Below, piece by piece: positions 17,561 through 26,649 of a stretch of 64,000 nucleotides of DNA. The position numbers and the translations under genes are program-made. The stretch spans positions 1-64,000 of the forward strand of contig NZ_KB823014.1 of the NCBI RefSeq assembly GCF_000365025.1, written 5' to 3'. The notes under the pieces were generated by a model, which saw nothing but the letters and a program-made list of their open reading frames with translations, ran no database searches and had not been told where the DNA came from. Source of the DNA: Robiginitomaculum antarcticum DSM 21748. GTDB taxonomy: Bacteria > Pseudomonadota > Alphaproteobacteria > Caulobacterales > Maricaulaceae. Positions within the stretch are counted from its first letter, which is position 1; the number at the start of each line of letters is the position of its first letter.

Positions 17561-19843
17561 TTAAACCGGGATACCTTCGCCTTCGCAAAACTCAGCAATG
17601 GCGTTGCGCAGGCTGCTGACCGGGCTTTCAAAACGCAGCAATGGCTCAATGACGGATTTTAATTTGGCGGCATCCAGCGCCAAAGTCGCCGCTTTGACCG
17701 GCCCGATGCCTGTCACGGACATTGATAATGTATCAAAGCCCAGCGCGATGAGCGCGCAGGCCTCGAGCGGTCGTCCGGCCATTTCCCCGCATAATGAGAT
17801 CGGCGTGTCATTGCGGTGGCAGCTATCGGCGATAAATTTAAGCATAGACAGCGACGCCGGATGAAGCGGGTCGTAGCGGTCGGAAACGCGGGCATTATCA
17901 CGGTCGGCGGCAAAGAAAAACTGCATCAGATCATTCGCCCCGACGGAGACAAAATCGGCATAACGGCAAATCGCCTGCGTGGCCCAGGCCAAAGCGGGAG
18001 TTTCCAGCATAACGCCGATTTCGACCTTGCGCGGTAAGGAATGGCCCAATTGGCTGGCGCGTTGTAGCTCTCGCATGACCAGCGCTTTGGCTGAGATAAA
18101 TTCGTCAACCGTCGCCACCATGGGGAACATGATGCGCAAAAGCTCGCCCTCGCCTGCGCTAATCAGCGCGCGGAGTTGATAGCGCATCAGGCCGGGGCGA
18201 TCGAGCGCGATACGGATGGAGCGCCAGCCCAGCGCCGGATTTTCCTCGGGCACGGGCTCGCTATAGGGCAATATCTTATCACCTCCCAGATCCAGCGTAC
18301 GGAAGGTAACGGGCTTGCCTTTGGCCGACTCTATGGCCTTGCGGTAAAAATCGGTCTGGGCCTGCATACGGGGCATAACCTCGGAGACCATAAATTGAAA
18401 CTCTGTGCGGAACAGGCCGATCCCGTCCGCGCCGAAGCGCAGCAAATGCGGCATGTCGACGAGCAGGCCGGCATTAAGCTGTAGCGAAATAGCGCGTCCG
18501 TCTTTCGTGACGGCGGGGATGCCGCGCTGGGCTTCATAGACTTTCGCCATTTCACCCAACACGCCAAGACGCATGTCAAAACTATCGATCTGATTTTCCA
18601 GCGGGCGGATAAAGACTGTCGCCTGCTCGCAATCCAGCAGGACATTATCGCCGGTCTCAATCTGGTCTAACACGCCTTCGGCGCGGCCCAGAAGCGGCAG
18701 TCCCATGGCGCGGCAAATAATCGCCATATGGCTGCTGGGTGAGCCCTCTTCGAGAACAACGCCAACCAGTGAGTGCAGATCATAGTCCAGCAGCTCGGCC
18801 GGCCCGAGATCGCGTGCAAAGAGGATGGCATTATCGCCGGTTTCGCGCTTGCCGCCGTCCGGCATCTCACCCGAGAGCATACGTAAGAGGCGATTGGCAA
18901 GATCCTCCAGATCGTGGAGACGCGCGCGCAAATAGGGATCGCGGGCCTTCATTAACCGCGCGCGGTGCTCATTACGGACGCGTTCTACGGCGGCTTCTGC
19001 GGTAAGCCCGCTCTGCACGGCTTCGCGAAGACGCTCGACCCATTTGCGGTCATAAGCAAAAAGGCGGTAAGCTTCGAAGATTTCTTTGCTCGCCCGCGAC
19101 AGGCTGGCCGCCTCGCCGGACACCATAATATCAACCGAGGCACGAAGGCGTGATATGGCCTGATTGAGGCGCGCTTCTTCCTCTTGGGGGTTATCGGCGA
19201 TCAGCTTTCCGGCGAGAGTCGGCGCAACATGGAGATAAGCCTGCCCGCGTGTCAGGCCGCCTGAAAATGTTTTCCCCTTGAAATATTCCGGCTTGCTGGG
19301 GATCAGCGCAATACCTTTAAGTCGACGTTTAGCCCCGCCCGCACGCTCGTCTTCGACCGCGATCTCAGCCAGAATCATCGCCACGGTTTGCAGCGTTTCG
19401 ACTTCGACCTCGTTAAAACTGCGCGCATTAATCGACTGGATGACTAAAACGCCAAGGGTCCGGCCGCCGCGCAATATCGGTACGCCGAGAAAGCTGCGGA
19501 ACTTATCCTCGCCCGTCTCCGGCTTATAGGCAAACATGGGGTGATCTTTGGCTTCGGCCAGATTGAGCGGGCGCGCCGTATAGGCGACCTGACCGACAAG
19601 GCCCTGTCCGGATTCCAAACGGGTTTTATGCACCGCCACTTTGTCCAGACCTTCGGTTGCGCACAGCTCAAGCGAGCCGCCGCCGCGCTGCAGATAAATG
19701 GAGGCCACGTCCGCCTGCATATGCGCGGCGATAACTTCGACGAATTGATCCAGACGCGCCTGAACCGCGACCTCGCTTTGCATCAGCGCGCGAATACGGC
19801 GCAGCAATGCTAAAGTCGGTCCTACAAGCGTGTTTTCGGTCAT
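17561..19843 (-). CDS. ptsP: Phosphoenolpyruvate-protein phosphotransferase PtsP (enzyme I-Ntr)
   Basis: PtsP phosphorylates the nitrogen-PTS HPr (NPr) from PEP, feeding a regulatory rather than sugar-transporting chain. The 760-residue protein has an N-terminal GAF domain (~15-160, PILRGGRTLGVLVIQS), the enzyme I phosphohistidine motif GSPSSHMAIICRAMGLP (~365), and the PEP-binding TIM barrel with FGADGIGLFRTEFQFM, NDLMQFFFAADRDN and the LCGEMAG cysteine. This GAF fusion separates it from sugar PTS enzyme I. GGAGTTT directly precedes ATG 19843. Aspartokinase is encoded 23 bp upstream on the same strand, the usual alphaproteobacterial order. Confidence 0.95.
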   Translation of the reverse strand: MTENTLVGPTLALLRRIRALMQSEVAVQARLDQFVEVIAAHMQADVASIYLQRGGGSLELCATEGLDKVAVHKTRLESGQGLVGQVAYTARPLNLAEAKDHPMFAYKPETGEDKFRSFLGVPILRGGRTLGVLVIQSINARSFNEVEVETLQTVAMILAEIAVEDERAGGAKRRLKGIALIPSKPEYFKGKTFSGGLTRGQAYLHVAPTLAGKLIADNPQEEEARLNQAISRLRASVDIMVSGEAASLSRASKEIFEAYRLFAYDRKWVERLREAVQSGLTAEAAVERVRNEHRARLMKARDPYLRARLHDLEDLANRLLRMLSGEMPDGGKRETGDNAILFARDLGPAELLDYDLHSLVGVVLEEGSPSSHMAIICRAMGLPLLGRAEGVLDQIETGDNVLLDCEQATVFIRPLENQIDSFDMRLGVLGEMAKVYEAQRGIPAVTKDGRAISLQLNAGLLVDMPHLLRFGADGIGLFRTEFQFMVSEVMPRMQAQTDFYRKAIESAKGKPVTFRTLDLGGDKILPYSEPVPEENPALGWRSIRIALDRPGLMRYQLRALISAGEGELLRIMFPMVATVDEFISAKALVMRELQRASQLGHSLPRKVEIGVMLETPALAWATQAICRYADFVSVGANDLMQFFFAADRDNARVSDRYDPLHPASLSMLKFIADSCHRNDTPISLCGEMAGRPLEACALIALGFDTLSMSVTGIGPVKAATLALDAAKLKSVIEPLLRFESPVSSLRNAIAEFCEGEGIPV

Positions 19844-19866
19844 AAACTCCGTCTTTAAATGTTGGG

Positions 19867-21114
19867 TTAAGCCTTGTTCAGCCCGAACGCGCCATGAAGC
19901 GCGCGCACTGCAAGTTCAGTATACTCAGCATCAATTAAAACGCTAATCTTAATCTCGGATGTGGCAATAACTTTGACATTTATATTGCGCTCGGCCAGGG
20001 CTTCGAACATGGTTTGTGCAACGCCGGTATGGCTGCGCATTCCGATGCCGACGATTGAGACCTTGCTGACCTTGTCATCATATTTAATGGCCTCGAAGCC
20101 AATATCGGCTCTGGAAGCTTCGAGCGTCGCCAGAGCCTTTTCGACATCTCGCTTACCGACGGTGAAGGTCATATTGGCCACATCGTCTTTAGACGAGATG
20201 CCCTGCACGATCATATCAACGATAATATTGGCCTCGCTCATGGCGCGGGTAATCCGGGCGACAATGCCGGGTCTGTCAGCCAGACGCAGCAAGGTGATCT
20301 GGGCTTCATCGCGGCTATAGGCGACGCCGCTGACGACACGTTCTTCCATATTTTCCTCCTCATTGCACACAATCGTGCCCGGGTTATGCGCGCCGGCGCC
20401 GGCCATGCTGGTCAGCACGCGGATCGGCAGATTATTATTCATGGCCAGTTCGACGCTACGCGTCTGCAGCACTTTGGCGCCTAGACTGGCCAGTTCCAGC
20501 ATTTCTTCAAATGATATTTTATTGAGGCGAACGGCGTCGGGCACAATGCGCGGGTCGGTCGTATATATGCCGTCGACATCAGTGTAGATATCGCAGCGGT
20601 CAGCTTTGAGCGCCACAGCCAGCGCAACCGCCGATGTGTCGGATCCGCCGCGCCCCAGCGTCGAGATGCGGTCATCCGCTGTCAGGCCCTGAAAGCCTGC
20701 GCATACGCCGACCACGCCATCTTTTAATGACGCGTCCATATTCGGAGATTGAATGCCGGATATGCGGGCTTTAGAATAGGCAAAATCCGTGCGTAGCGGG
20801 ATTTGCCAGCCCAGCCAGCTGCGCGCTTTGAGCCCGCGGCGACGTAGCGCAATGGTCAGCAATCCGGACGTCACCTGCTCGCCGGAGGCGACAACGACGT
20901 CATGCTCATCTTCAATATCATCGCCATCAAGACTATCTCCCGCCAGTGCGTCGACAAAGGCGACCAAACGGTTGGTTTCTCCGCTCATCGCGGAGACCAC
21001 AACGGCCACCTCGTGACCGGCGCGGATTTCATCCTCGACTAAACCCGCCACATTCCGGATGCGGTCAAGGTCGGCCACGGACGTGCCGCCAAATTTCATA
21101 ACAATACGGGCCAC
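19867..21114 (-). CDS. lysC: Aspartate kinase
   Basis: The enzyme phosphorylates aspartate at the head of the lysine, threonine and methionine pathways. The 415-residue protein has the N-terminal kinase motif VMKFGGTSVADLDRI, the LGRGGSDTSAVALAVAL substrate region near 145, DVDGIYTTDPRIV near 170 and a tandem ACT regulatory module from about 265 (LLRLADRPGIVARITRAM, and VSIVGIGMRSHTGVAQTMF). I use the GTG at 21112-21114, which is preceded by AGAGG at 6 nt spacing; the next ATG would remove the conserved first strand. Feedback control through the ACT domains is expected for the family. Confidence 0.96.
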   Translation of the reverse strand: MARIVMKFGGTSVADLDRIRNVAGLVEDEIRAGHEVAVVVSAMSGETNRLVAFVDALAGDSLDGDDIEDEHDVVVASGEQVTSGLLTIALRRRGLKARSWLGWQIPLRTDFAYSKARISGIQSPNMDASLKDGVVGVCAGFQGLTADDRISTLGRGGSDTSAVALAVALKADRCDIYTDVDGIYTTDPRIVPDAVRLNKISFEEMLELASLGAKVLQTRSVELAMNNNLPIRVLTSMAGAGAHNPGTIVCNEEENMEERVVSGVAYSRDEAQITLLRLADRPGIVARITRAMSEANIIVDMIVQGISSKDDVANMTFTVGKRDVEKALATLEASRADIGFEAIKYDDKVSKVSIVGIGMRSHTGVAQTMFEALAERNINVKVIATSEIKISVLIDAEYTELAVRALHGAFGLNKA

Positions 21115-21228
21115 GTGATGCCTCTATACCAAACAGCTGGCCTTTTAGCGCGATAGAGCCATTTATCAACCGCAAGATAGGCTGGCGACGAAGATTGACC
21201 TCAATCAAGCCGCGCGCCACAGACAGAT

Positions 21229-21921
21229 ATGGCTATTACGATTTCACCCCGTCAAAATTTGATCCTGCGGACAATCATTATCGCCGTGCTTTATTTCACT
21301 ATAAGCGAGCTGGGCGGTATGTGGGGATGGCGCATACTCTATCCGATACGTCTTTTCGTGACGTTCCTTCATGAATTCGGTCATGCCTTTGGCGCAATTA
21401 TATCCGGCGGCGCGGTGGAGCATATCCGCATAGACCCGAATGCAGGCGGGCTGACAATGACGCGGGGCGGAAACGCGGCGATCATCATTATGGGGGGCTA
21501 TATCGGTAGCGCGCTGTTTGGAAACATCCTTTTCTATATTGGCGCCGCGAAGCCAAAATGGGTGAAGCCCACTCTGGCCATTGTTATCACGCTGATGCTC
21601 CTAACAGGGTTTATCTGGTATAATTCGCTCTTCACGACGCTGATCTTATGCGCGTTCTCCGCGCTGCTTTTCTATCTCGGTTTTAAAACCAAATTTGGCC
21701 GCGATGCGCTGATGCTGCTTGGCCTCGCCAGCATAATTTATATTCTGCAGGACACGGGATCAGGACCAAGTTCTGATCTGCGCGCATTTGAGCGTGAAAT
21801 GCGGTTTATTCCCGCTACGGTCTGGATGCTGCTCTGGCTTGCCGTCGCGCTCGGGCTGCTTGCCTTTAATTTTCGTCTTTTATTTAAACGCGAGAAGACC
21901 GCCAAAGCTGGCGAGATTTAA
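21229..21921 (+). CDS. M50B-like membrane protein with HExxH motif
   Basis: The 230-residue protein is mostly hydrophobic with six or so membrane helices. TFLHEFGHAFGAIISGG (residues ~45-60) holds the HExxH zinc motif within a membrane helix, as in intramembrane M50 metalloproteases of the M50B-like group. The third ligand normally found in an NPDG-type motif is not obvious, so catalytic activity is uncertain. It is transcribed divergently from lysC, with 114 bp between. Confidence 0.8.
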   Translation: MAITISPRQNLILRTIIIAVLYFTISELGGMWGWRILYPIRLFVTFLHEFGHAFGAIISGGAVEHIRIDPNAGGLTMTRGGNAAIIIMGGYIGSALFGNILFYIGAAKPKWVKPTLAIVITLMLLTGFIWYNSLFTTLILCAFSALLFYLGFKTKFGRDALMLLGLASIIYILQDTGSGPSSDLRAFEREMRFIPATVWMLLWLAVALGLLAFNFRLLFKREKTAKAGEI

Positions 21922-21953
21922 AGTCAATTCCGCAAATTTCTTTTTTCGCGTAA

Positions 21954-22013
21954 TGTAACCTTGACGTTACACTTAAATTCGGCTTATAAGTAACTCACAG
22001 GTTACACATGGAG
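21954..22013 (+). promoter_or_regulatory. Promoter flanked by two TGTAAC-N6-GTTACA operators, with RBS
   Basis: A -35 box TTGACG (21961-21966) and -10 box TTATAA (21984-21989) are separated by exactly 17 bp. An inverted repeat TGTAAC-N6-GTTACA (21954-21971) covers the -35, and a second, AGTAAC-N6-GTTACA (21989-22006), starts at the end of the -10; their centres are 35 bp apart. GGAG (22010-22013) is 6 nt from the ATG at 22020. This is the layout of a tightly repressed promoter; the co-encoded XRE protein is the obvious repressor. Confidence 0.8.
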
Positions 22014-22019
22014 TAAGAG

Positions 22020-22460
22020 ATGACTACCGATATTGAACGCCTCTCGGCGCGCCGCAGCTTTCTGTTGATGTTTACTGCCTCAGCCTTTTTAATCTGGCAG
22101 GTTCCGGGCATGGATTTCTTTAGCCGTATTGCGGACGGTCCGATGCAGGCCATAGATTTAATCGCCCTTAGTGGTGCCTTTCTCTGGATAATAGCCCTCC
22201 TCTGGCTTTTGCTGACACAGCGCAAATATTCAAAACTCAGCGCGGATGAAAACGCTATGCTCGAAGATGAGCTGGTCAAAGCCAACCGCGTCAAATCGCT
22301 CATATTTGGCTATTGGGCGATGCTGGTTGTGGCGGTCATCATGTTTGTCGCAGGACTGGCTTGGAAGGCTACAGGATTTGACGCCGCCCATATGGTTATT
22401 GTCGCGGGCGTTGTGGTTCCCATGTACAGCTTTGCGTGGCTGGAACGCCGCAATGCCTGA
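22020..22460 (+). CDS. Uncharacterised four-helix membrane protein of an XRE-linked pair
   Basis: The 146-residue protein has about four hydrophobic segments: FLLMFTASAFLIWQV, AIDLIALSGAFLWIIALLWL, FGYWAMLVVAVIMFVAGLAW and AHMVIVAGVVVPMYSFAWLE. A charged loop (KYSKLSADENAMLEDELVKA) lies between helices 2 and 3 and would be cytoplasmic. Small membrane proteins of this kind often accompany a YozG/YgzD-like XRE regulator. Its 3' end overlaps the regulator gene by 8 bp, and both depend on the promoter at 21961-21989. The function is unknown; a sensor or anti-repressor role is speculation. Confidence 0.75.
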   Translation: MTTDIERLSARRSFLLMFTASAFLIWQVPGMDFFSRIADGPMQAIDLIALSGAFLWIIALLWLLLTQRKYSKLSADENAMLEDELVKANRVKSLIFGYWAMLVVAVIMFVAGLAWKATGFDAAHMVIVAGVVVPMYSFAWLERRNA

Positions 22461-22665
22461 TCATGACAAGCTCTCCAATCAGTTAAAATCATTGCGCGCC
22501 CATGCAGAGCTGACGCAAGCGCAGCTGGCGGTCAAAGCCCGCGTCAGCCGCAAGACAATTAACACGGTGGAAAACGGCGTTTTTATTCCGTCCACCATTC
22601 TCGCCCTGCGGCTGGCGCGCGCGCTTAACGTCAATGTTGAAGATATTTTTCAATTGCCGGATTAA
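22453..22665 (+). CDS. Small XRE-family HTH regulator
   Basis: The 70-residue protein is essentially one helix-turn-helix domain. LRAHAELTQAQLAVKARVSR (helices 1-3) leads to KTINTVENGVFIPSTILALR, then LARALNVNVEDIFQL, the standard end of the YozG/YgzD-like short regulators. No sensor domain is present. It begins inside the end of the membrane protein gene (8-bp overlap), implying translational coupling, and is probably the repressor acting at the two inverted repeats upstream of the pair. Confidence 0.9.
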   Translation: MPDHDKLSNQLKSLRAHAELTQAQLAVKARVSRKTINTVENGVFIPSTILALRLARALNVNVEDIFQLPD

Positions 22666-22742
22666 CACCCTGTCGCGGCCAAGCGCCTCATTGATTTGCC
22701 TTCTCAGTGCGCCTACCTATTGGGCGTATTAGGAGTTTGGCT

Positions 22743-23531
22743 ATGACCCACGCAACCACTGCCCCCGAAAAATTATCAACGGTGTCTGTCGATCCGCGCG
22801 AGATGGAGAGTTTTTCGCGCATGGCGGAAAATTGGTGGGATCCGACCGGGCCGTTCAAGCCGCTCCATGTCATGAACGGCGCGCGGCTGGGTTTTATCCG
22901 CGATACACTCTGCGCGCATTTTCACCGTGACCCCAATGCGGTCCTGCCCCTCAAGGGGTTGCGGATATTAGATATTGGCTGCGGCGGCGGATTGCTAGCC
23001 GAGCCGGTCTCTCGCCTTGGCGCGACTGTGGTCGGCGTCGACGCGCTGGAGAAAAATGTCAAAACCGCTAAAACTCACGCCATAGAAACCGGAGCGGATG
23101 TCGACTACCGCCACGGCACGATTGAGCAAATGGTAGGCAGACTCAGCCAGAGCGGCGCGGACGCGCCCTTTGACGCCGTACTGAATATGGAAGTGATCGA
23201 ACATGTTGTCGATCCGGCCGAATTTATGAAAGATTGCGGCGCTATGGTCAGAGAGGGCGGCGTCATAATCTGTTCGACCATTAACCGCACGGCCAAAGCC
23301 TTTCTGCTCGCGATTGTCGGCGCAGAATATGTCATGCGCTGGCTCCCGCGCGGCACGCATCAATATGACAAATTAGTCAAACCCGCCGAGATCCAAAGCT
23401 ATTTGCGCGGCGCGGGCCTCACCCCCCAGCCCAGCGTCGGCATGACCCTCAACCCGCTCACGGATAAATGGTCATTTTCCAATGATCTGGGGATTAATTA
23501 TGTGACGGTGGGAATTAAGGGTAGCGAATAA
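22743..23531 (+). CDS. ubiG: Ubiquinone biosynthesis O-methyltransferase UbiG
   Basis: UbiG performs both O-methylation steps of ubiquinone synthesis using SAM. The 262-residue protein has FSRMAENWWDPTGPFKPLH near the start, diagnostic for UbiG, then the SAM motif RILDIGCGGGLLAEPVSRLG near 75, VVGVDALEKN, and FDAVLNMEVIEHVVDP near 150, ending with FSNDLGINYVTVGIK. GGAG 10 bp before ATG 22743 supports this start over one 12 codons upstream. Confidence 0.96.
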   Translation: MTHATTAPEKLSTVSVDPREMESFSRMAENWWDPTGPFKPLHVMNGARLGFIRDTLCAHFHRDPNAVLPLKGLRILDIGCGGGLLAEPVSRLGATVVGVDALEKNVKTAKTHAIETGADVDYRHGTIEQMVGRLSQSGADAPFDAVLNMEVIEHVVDPAEFMKDCGAMVREGGVIICSTINRTAKAFLLAIVGAEYVMRWLPRGTHQYDKLVKPAEIQSYLRGAGLTPQPSVGMTLNPLTDKWSFSNDLGINYVTVGIKGSE

Positions 23532-23596
23532 GTTTTGGTGCTCAAACACGCTTCTAATCTGAAATCGAAATCATATCTACACACGGCCGGAACGCT

Positions 23597-24088
23597 TTAG
23601 ATAGCACCGCTTTTACATCGCTCTGCAATGATGCGTTCGAGTTCTCCATTTCCATGGTAAAGATAGCTCCAATATACTCGCCTTCCGTCAATAGATTGAA
23701 GATAATTATATTGAGTGGCGGTTTGCCCACGCGATGCAACGTCACTCCATTCTATGGTCGTTCTTCGCAATCCCAAAGTTGGCCCGAATAGGCGACATAT
23801 TCCCGTTATACTGTTTTCATCCCAAGTTACATCATGAAAGGAAAAGAACGATGGAGCCATAAACCCACCAATACAAATTCCTAAAATAAAAATACCAAAA
23901 CCTAATGAATGCTCGCCACCTAACGACGCCAAGAAAATACCAGAAATCGCAACACTGAGTCCAAAGACAATAGTTATAATTGCCAATGTTTTGCCGGGAG
24001 TAATACGTCCTCTGTCGCCCGACAGTTCTACGGGGTTTGAATTGCGCGCGTGTTTTGCAATCCAGGAGATAAGTAGTCTGTCAAACAT
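23597..24088 (-). CDS. Uncharacterised membrane protein with possible PH-like domain
   Basis: The 163-residue protein has two closely spaced membrane helices (TLAIITIVFGLSVAISGIFL and FGIFILGICIGGFMAPSFF, residues ~33-85) followed by a ~75-residue beta-rich tail containing DVTWDENSITGICRLFG and TTIEWSDVASRGQ. Two helices followed by such a tail recall small bacterial PH-domain membrane proteins, but the match is only by pattern. It is AT-richer than its neighbours. I cannot assign a function. Confidence 0.6.
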   Translation of the reverse strand: MFDRLLISWIAKHARNSNPVELSGDRGRITPGKTLAIITIVFGLSVAISGIFLASLGGEHSLGFGIFILGICIGGFMAPSFFSFHDVTWDENSITGICRLFGPTLGLRRTTIEWSDVASRGQTATQYNYLQSIDGRRVYWSYLYHGNGELERIIAERCKSGAI

Positions 24089-24146
24089 ATATCAATCAAT
24101 TTCTTTCGTTAGTTTTAGATAAAGAATTTTCCCACAGTCTTCTTGC

Positions 24147-25358
24147 CTAAACCCCAAACGGATCATCGATGCTTTTGCTTGGCTGCGTGAACCAAACGGG
24201 GCCGTTATTATCCATGTAAAAATGATCCTCTAACCGCACGCCGAATTCGCCGTATAGGCAAATCATCGGCTCGTTTGAAAAACACATGCCCGGCGCGAGC
24301 GGGGTCTGATCTCCCCAATTTAAATACGGCCATTCATGAATATCCAGACCGATGCCGTGGCCTGTGCGGTGCGGCAGGCCGGGTGTTTTATATCCCGGCC
24401 CAAACCCGCGCGCGTCCAGTTCAGCGCGGGCAGCGAGGTCCACGGCGGCGCAAGGCGCGCCGATCTGCGCCGCGTTAAACGCTCTGATTTGAGCGGCCTT
24501 TTCAGCCTCCCAGACACTGCGCTGTTTGTCGCTTGGCGCACCGAAAACATAGGAGCGGGTAATATCAGATAGATAATCATGAAGATTACAGCCCGTATCA
24601 ATCAGCACCATATCGCCCTCTTCGAGCGGCTTTGGCGATTTGACGCCATGCGGAAAAGAGCTGTCGGGGCCAAACAGAATAATCTTGAAAAACGACCCAC
24701 CCGGCGCGCCGACTTTGCGGTGCGCGGCGTCGATAAATTGCCCGACTTCCGTCGTTGTTATGCCCTCGCGCAGCATAGAGGCCGTGGCTTTATGCACAGC
24801 AATGGTCATGTCCTTGGCGCGCTGCATCAAATCCAGCTCGGCGCGGGATTTAATCATGCGGCAGGCCGCTGTGATGCTTGCCCCATTGGACAAGGTTAAG
24901 TCCGGCGCAGCTTTGGCGATCCCATCAGAGACGAAAAACGGCGTGGCTTCATCTATGCTGATTTTTCCGCCAGCAATACCGCGCGCGCTTAGCAATTTCG
25001 CCGTCAGGGCGTAGGGAGACTCGTGCTCCTGCCATCCGGCGACTTCGCCTTTGACGGTCATAAATTGTAGCAATGTGCCTTCTTCGAAGGCCGGCGCGAT
25101 AAAGACAGGCGGGCCATCGCGGTAGAGTAGCGCGCCGACCATGCGCTCGGAGGATTTCCAGCGCATGCCGGTAAAGTAATATAGCGATGTTCCGGCGTGC
25201 AAATAAAGCGCGTCCAGCCCGCGGTCCGCCATTAGGCTCTGCGCCTTGGCGATGCGCGCCTCAAATTCATCCAGACCGATGGGCTTCACGCCTGCCGTCA
25301 TATCGGATAATATCGCTAAAGCCTGCTCCGCGGTTTTCCCGCCAACACCTATGGTCAT
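24147..25358 (-). CDS. M24 family Xaa-Pro aminopeptidase/dipeptidase
   Basis: The 403-residue metallopeptidase of the creatinase/aminopeptidase P fold has an N-terminal domain (~1-150) and a pita-bread catalytic domain. Metal ligands are visible: Asp in VLIDTGCNLHD and SDITRSYVFG, His in LPHRTGHGIGLDIHEWP, and Glu in CFSNEPMICLYGE and GVRLEDHFY. It likely cleaves X-Pro bonds in short peptides in the cytoplasm. It is followed on the same strand, 33 bp upstream, by the DUF1178 gene group, and may be co-transcribed. Confidence 0.92.
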   Translation of the reverse strand: MTIGVGGKTAEQALAILSDMTAGVKPIGLDEFEARIAKAQSLMADRGLDALYLHAGTSLYYFTGMRWKSSERMVGALLYRDGPPVFIAPAFEEGTLLQFMTVKGEVAGWQEHESPYALTAKLLSARGIAGGKISIDEATPFFVSDGIAKAAPDLTLSNGASITAACRMIKSRAELDLMQRAKDMTIAVHKATASMLREGITTTEVGQFIDAAHRKVGAPGGSFFKIILFGPDSSFPHGVKSPKPLEEGDMVLIDTGCNLHDYLSDITRSYVFGAPSDKQRSVWEAEKAAQIRAFNAAQIGAPCAAVDLAARAELDARGFGPGYKTPGLPHRTGHGIGLDIHEWPYLNWGDQTPLAPGMCFSNEPMICLYGEFGVRLEDHFYMDNNGPVWFTQPSKSIDDPFGV

Positions 25359-25391
25359 AATATATCCTATTTAAGGGCGCGCATGGGCGCG

Positions 25392-25832
25392 TTAATTTAA
25401 TTTTTTATCGGCATCCGGCACAAATATGTTCGGCAGGGGCGAGACGTCAATGCCTTCGTCTTTTAGCGCCGAAGATTCGTCGGGCGAAGCCTGTCCGTAA
25501 ATTCCGCGTTCCTGCTTTTCGCCATAATGAATGGCGCGCGCCTCTTCGGCAAATTTGTCGCCGACATTTTCGCATTTATTAGCGATTTCTTTGCGGATTT
25601 TATCGGCGGCCGCATTCATCATCGACATGGCTTTTTTCTGGGACTGCATCATGGCCTCTTGTTTGCGCGCCGTCGAGATCGCGGGTGCCATGATTGCTTT
25701 ATCAATAGTCTTATCTGCGCAGATCGGACAGATTAAAAGGCCTGATTTTTTTTGGTCGTCAAAATCACTGCCGCGTGAGAACCAGGCTTCAAAGACATGT
25801 TCCCGCTCGCATATCAGGCTATATTTAATCAT
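25392..25832 (-). CDS. DUF1178 family protein
   Basis: The 146-residue protein opens with MIKYSLICEREHVFEAWFS and then LLICPICADKTIDKAIMAP, giving a Cys-x-His/CPIC zinc-ribbon-like arrangement typical of DUF1178. The region EEARAIHYGEKQERGIYGQA is the family's second conserved block. The family is common in alphaproteobacteria beside a carbon-nitrogen hydrolase gene, as here, where the ATG overlaps that gene's stop by 4 bp. The function is unknown. Confidence 0.9.
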   Translation of the reverse strand: MIKYSLICEREHVFEAWFSRGSDFDDQKKSGLLICPICADKTIDKAIMAPAISTARKQEAMMQSQKKAMSMMNAAADKIRKEIANKCENVGDKFAEEARAIHYGEKQERGIYGQASPDESSALKDEGIDVSPLPNIFVPDADKKLN

Positions 25833-26647
25833 CTCAGAGCAGGTTTTGGGTCAAGCGACCATGCGGGGATTTTAGCCCGCGCCGCGTCTACCTCGTCCAA
25901 GTCGACCTCAGCCGTCAAAATTCCCGGCTCGTCGTGATCCAGCGCGGCAATAATTTTGCCCCACGGGTCGATAATCATGGAATGGCCGTACGTCGTGCGC
26001 CCGTCTTCATGGGCCCCGCCTTGGGCCGGCGCAATAATAAAGGCCCCGGTCTCTATGGCGCGGGCGCGCAGCAATGTTTCCCAATGCGCCTGTCCCGTCG
26101 GCACGGTAAAGGCGGCAGGAACGGTGATGATTTGAACGCCTTCGCGGCCGTAATGGCGGTAAAGCTCTGCAAAACGCACATCATAGCAAATGGAAAGGCC
26201 CAGCTTGGCTACGGGTGTATCAATGATTTGCGGCTGCGACCCGGCTTCATATATCGCGCTCTCGCGCCATGTTTCTGTGCGGCTAACCGTGACATCAAAC
26301 ATATGTATTTTATCATAGCGCACGAGAATTTTGCCGTCCGGCCCGAACAAAAATGAGCGGTTAGCCGCGCGGCCCTCGCCGACTTTGACGGCCAGCGAGC
26401 CAATGAGCAGTGTGATACCCAGCGCTTTGGCCAGCCCTGCAAAAGCCGGAATGAGCGGGTCGTCATTTTCAGTTTTCACCCTGTCCCAAAATAATTTGGG
26501 TTTGCGCTGCAACAGTCCCGTCATTTCAGGGGTGGCAATAAATGTTGCGCCGCCCGCCGCCGCCTCTCGAATAAGCGTCTCCGCCGCCGCCAGGTTGGCA
26601 GCCGGATCCACTCCGGAGCGCATTTGTATGGCGGCGAGTTTTAGCAC
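25829..26647 (-). CDS. Carbon-nitrogen hydrolase (Nit2-like amidase)
   Basis: The 272-residue enzyme has the nitrilase catalytic Glu-Lys-Cys triad: Glu in FIATPEMTGLLQ (~40), Lys in RYDKIHMFDV (~110) and Cys in LGLSICYDVRFAELYR (~145). It belongs to the Nit2/omega-amidase branch, which hydrolyses deaminated glutamine or glutathione. The first codon is GTG at 26645-26647, two bases beyond the grxC stop; the next Met is residue 9, inside the first conserved strand. It precedes the DUF1178 gene with a 4-bp overlap. Confidence 0.92.
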   Translation of the reverse strand: MLKLAAIQMRSGVDPAANLAAAETLIREAAAGGATFIATPEMTGLLQRKPKLFWDRVKTENDDPLIPAFAGLAKALGITLLIGSLAVKVGEGRAANRSFLFGPDGKILVRYDKIHMFDVTVSRTETWRESAIYEAGSQPQIIDTPVAKLGLSICYDVRFAELYRHYGREGVQIITVPAAFTVPTGQAHWETLLRARAIETGAFIIAPAQGGAHEDGRTTYGHSMIIDPWGKIIAALDHDEPGILTAEVDLDEVDAARAKIPAWSLDPKPALR

Positions 26648-26649
26648 AG

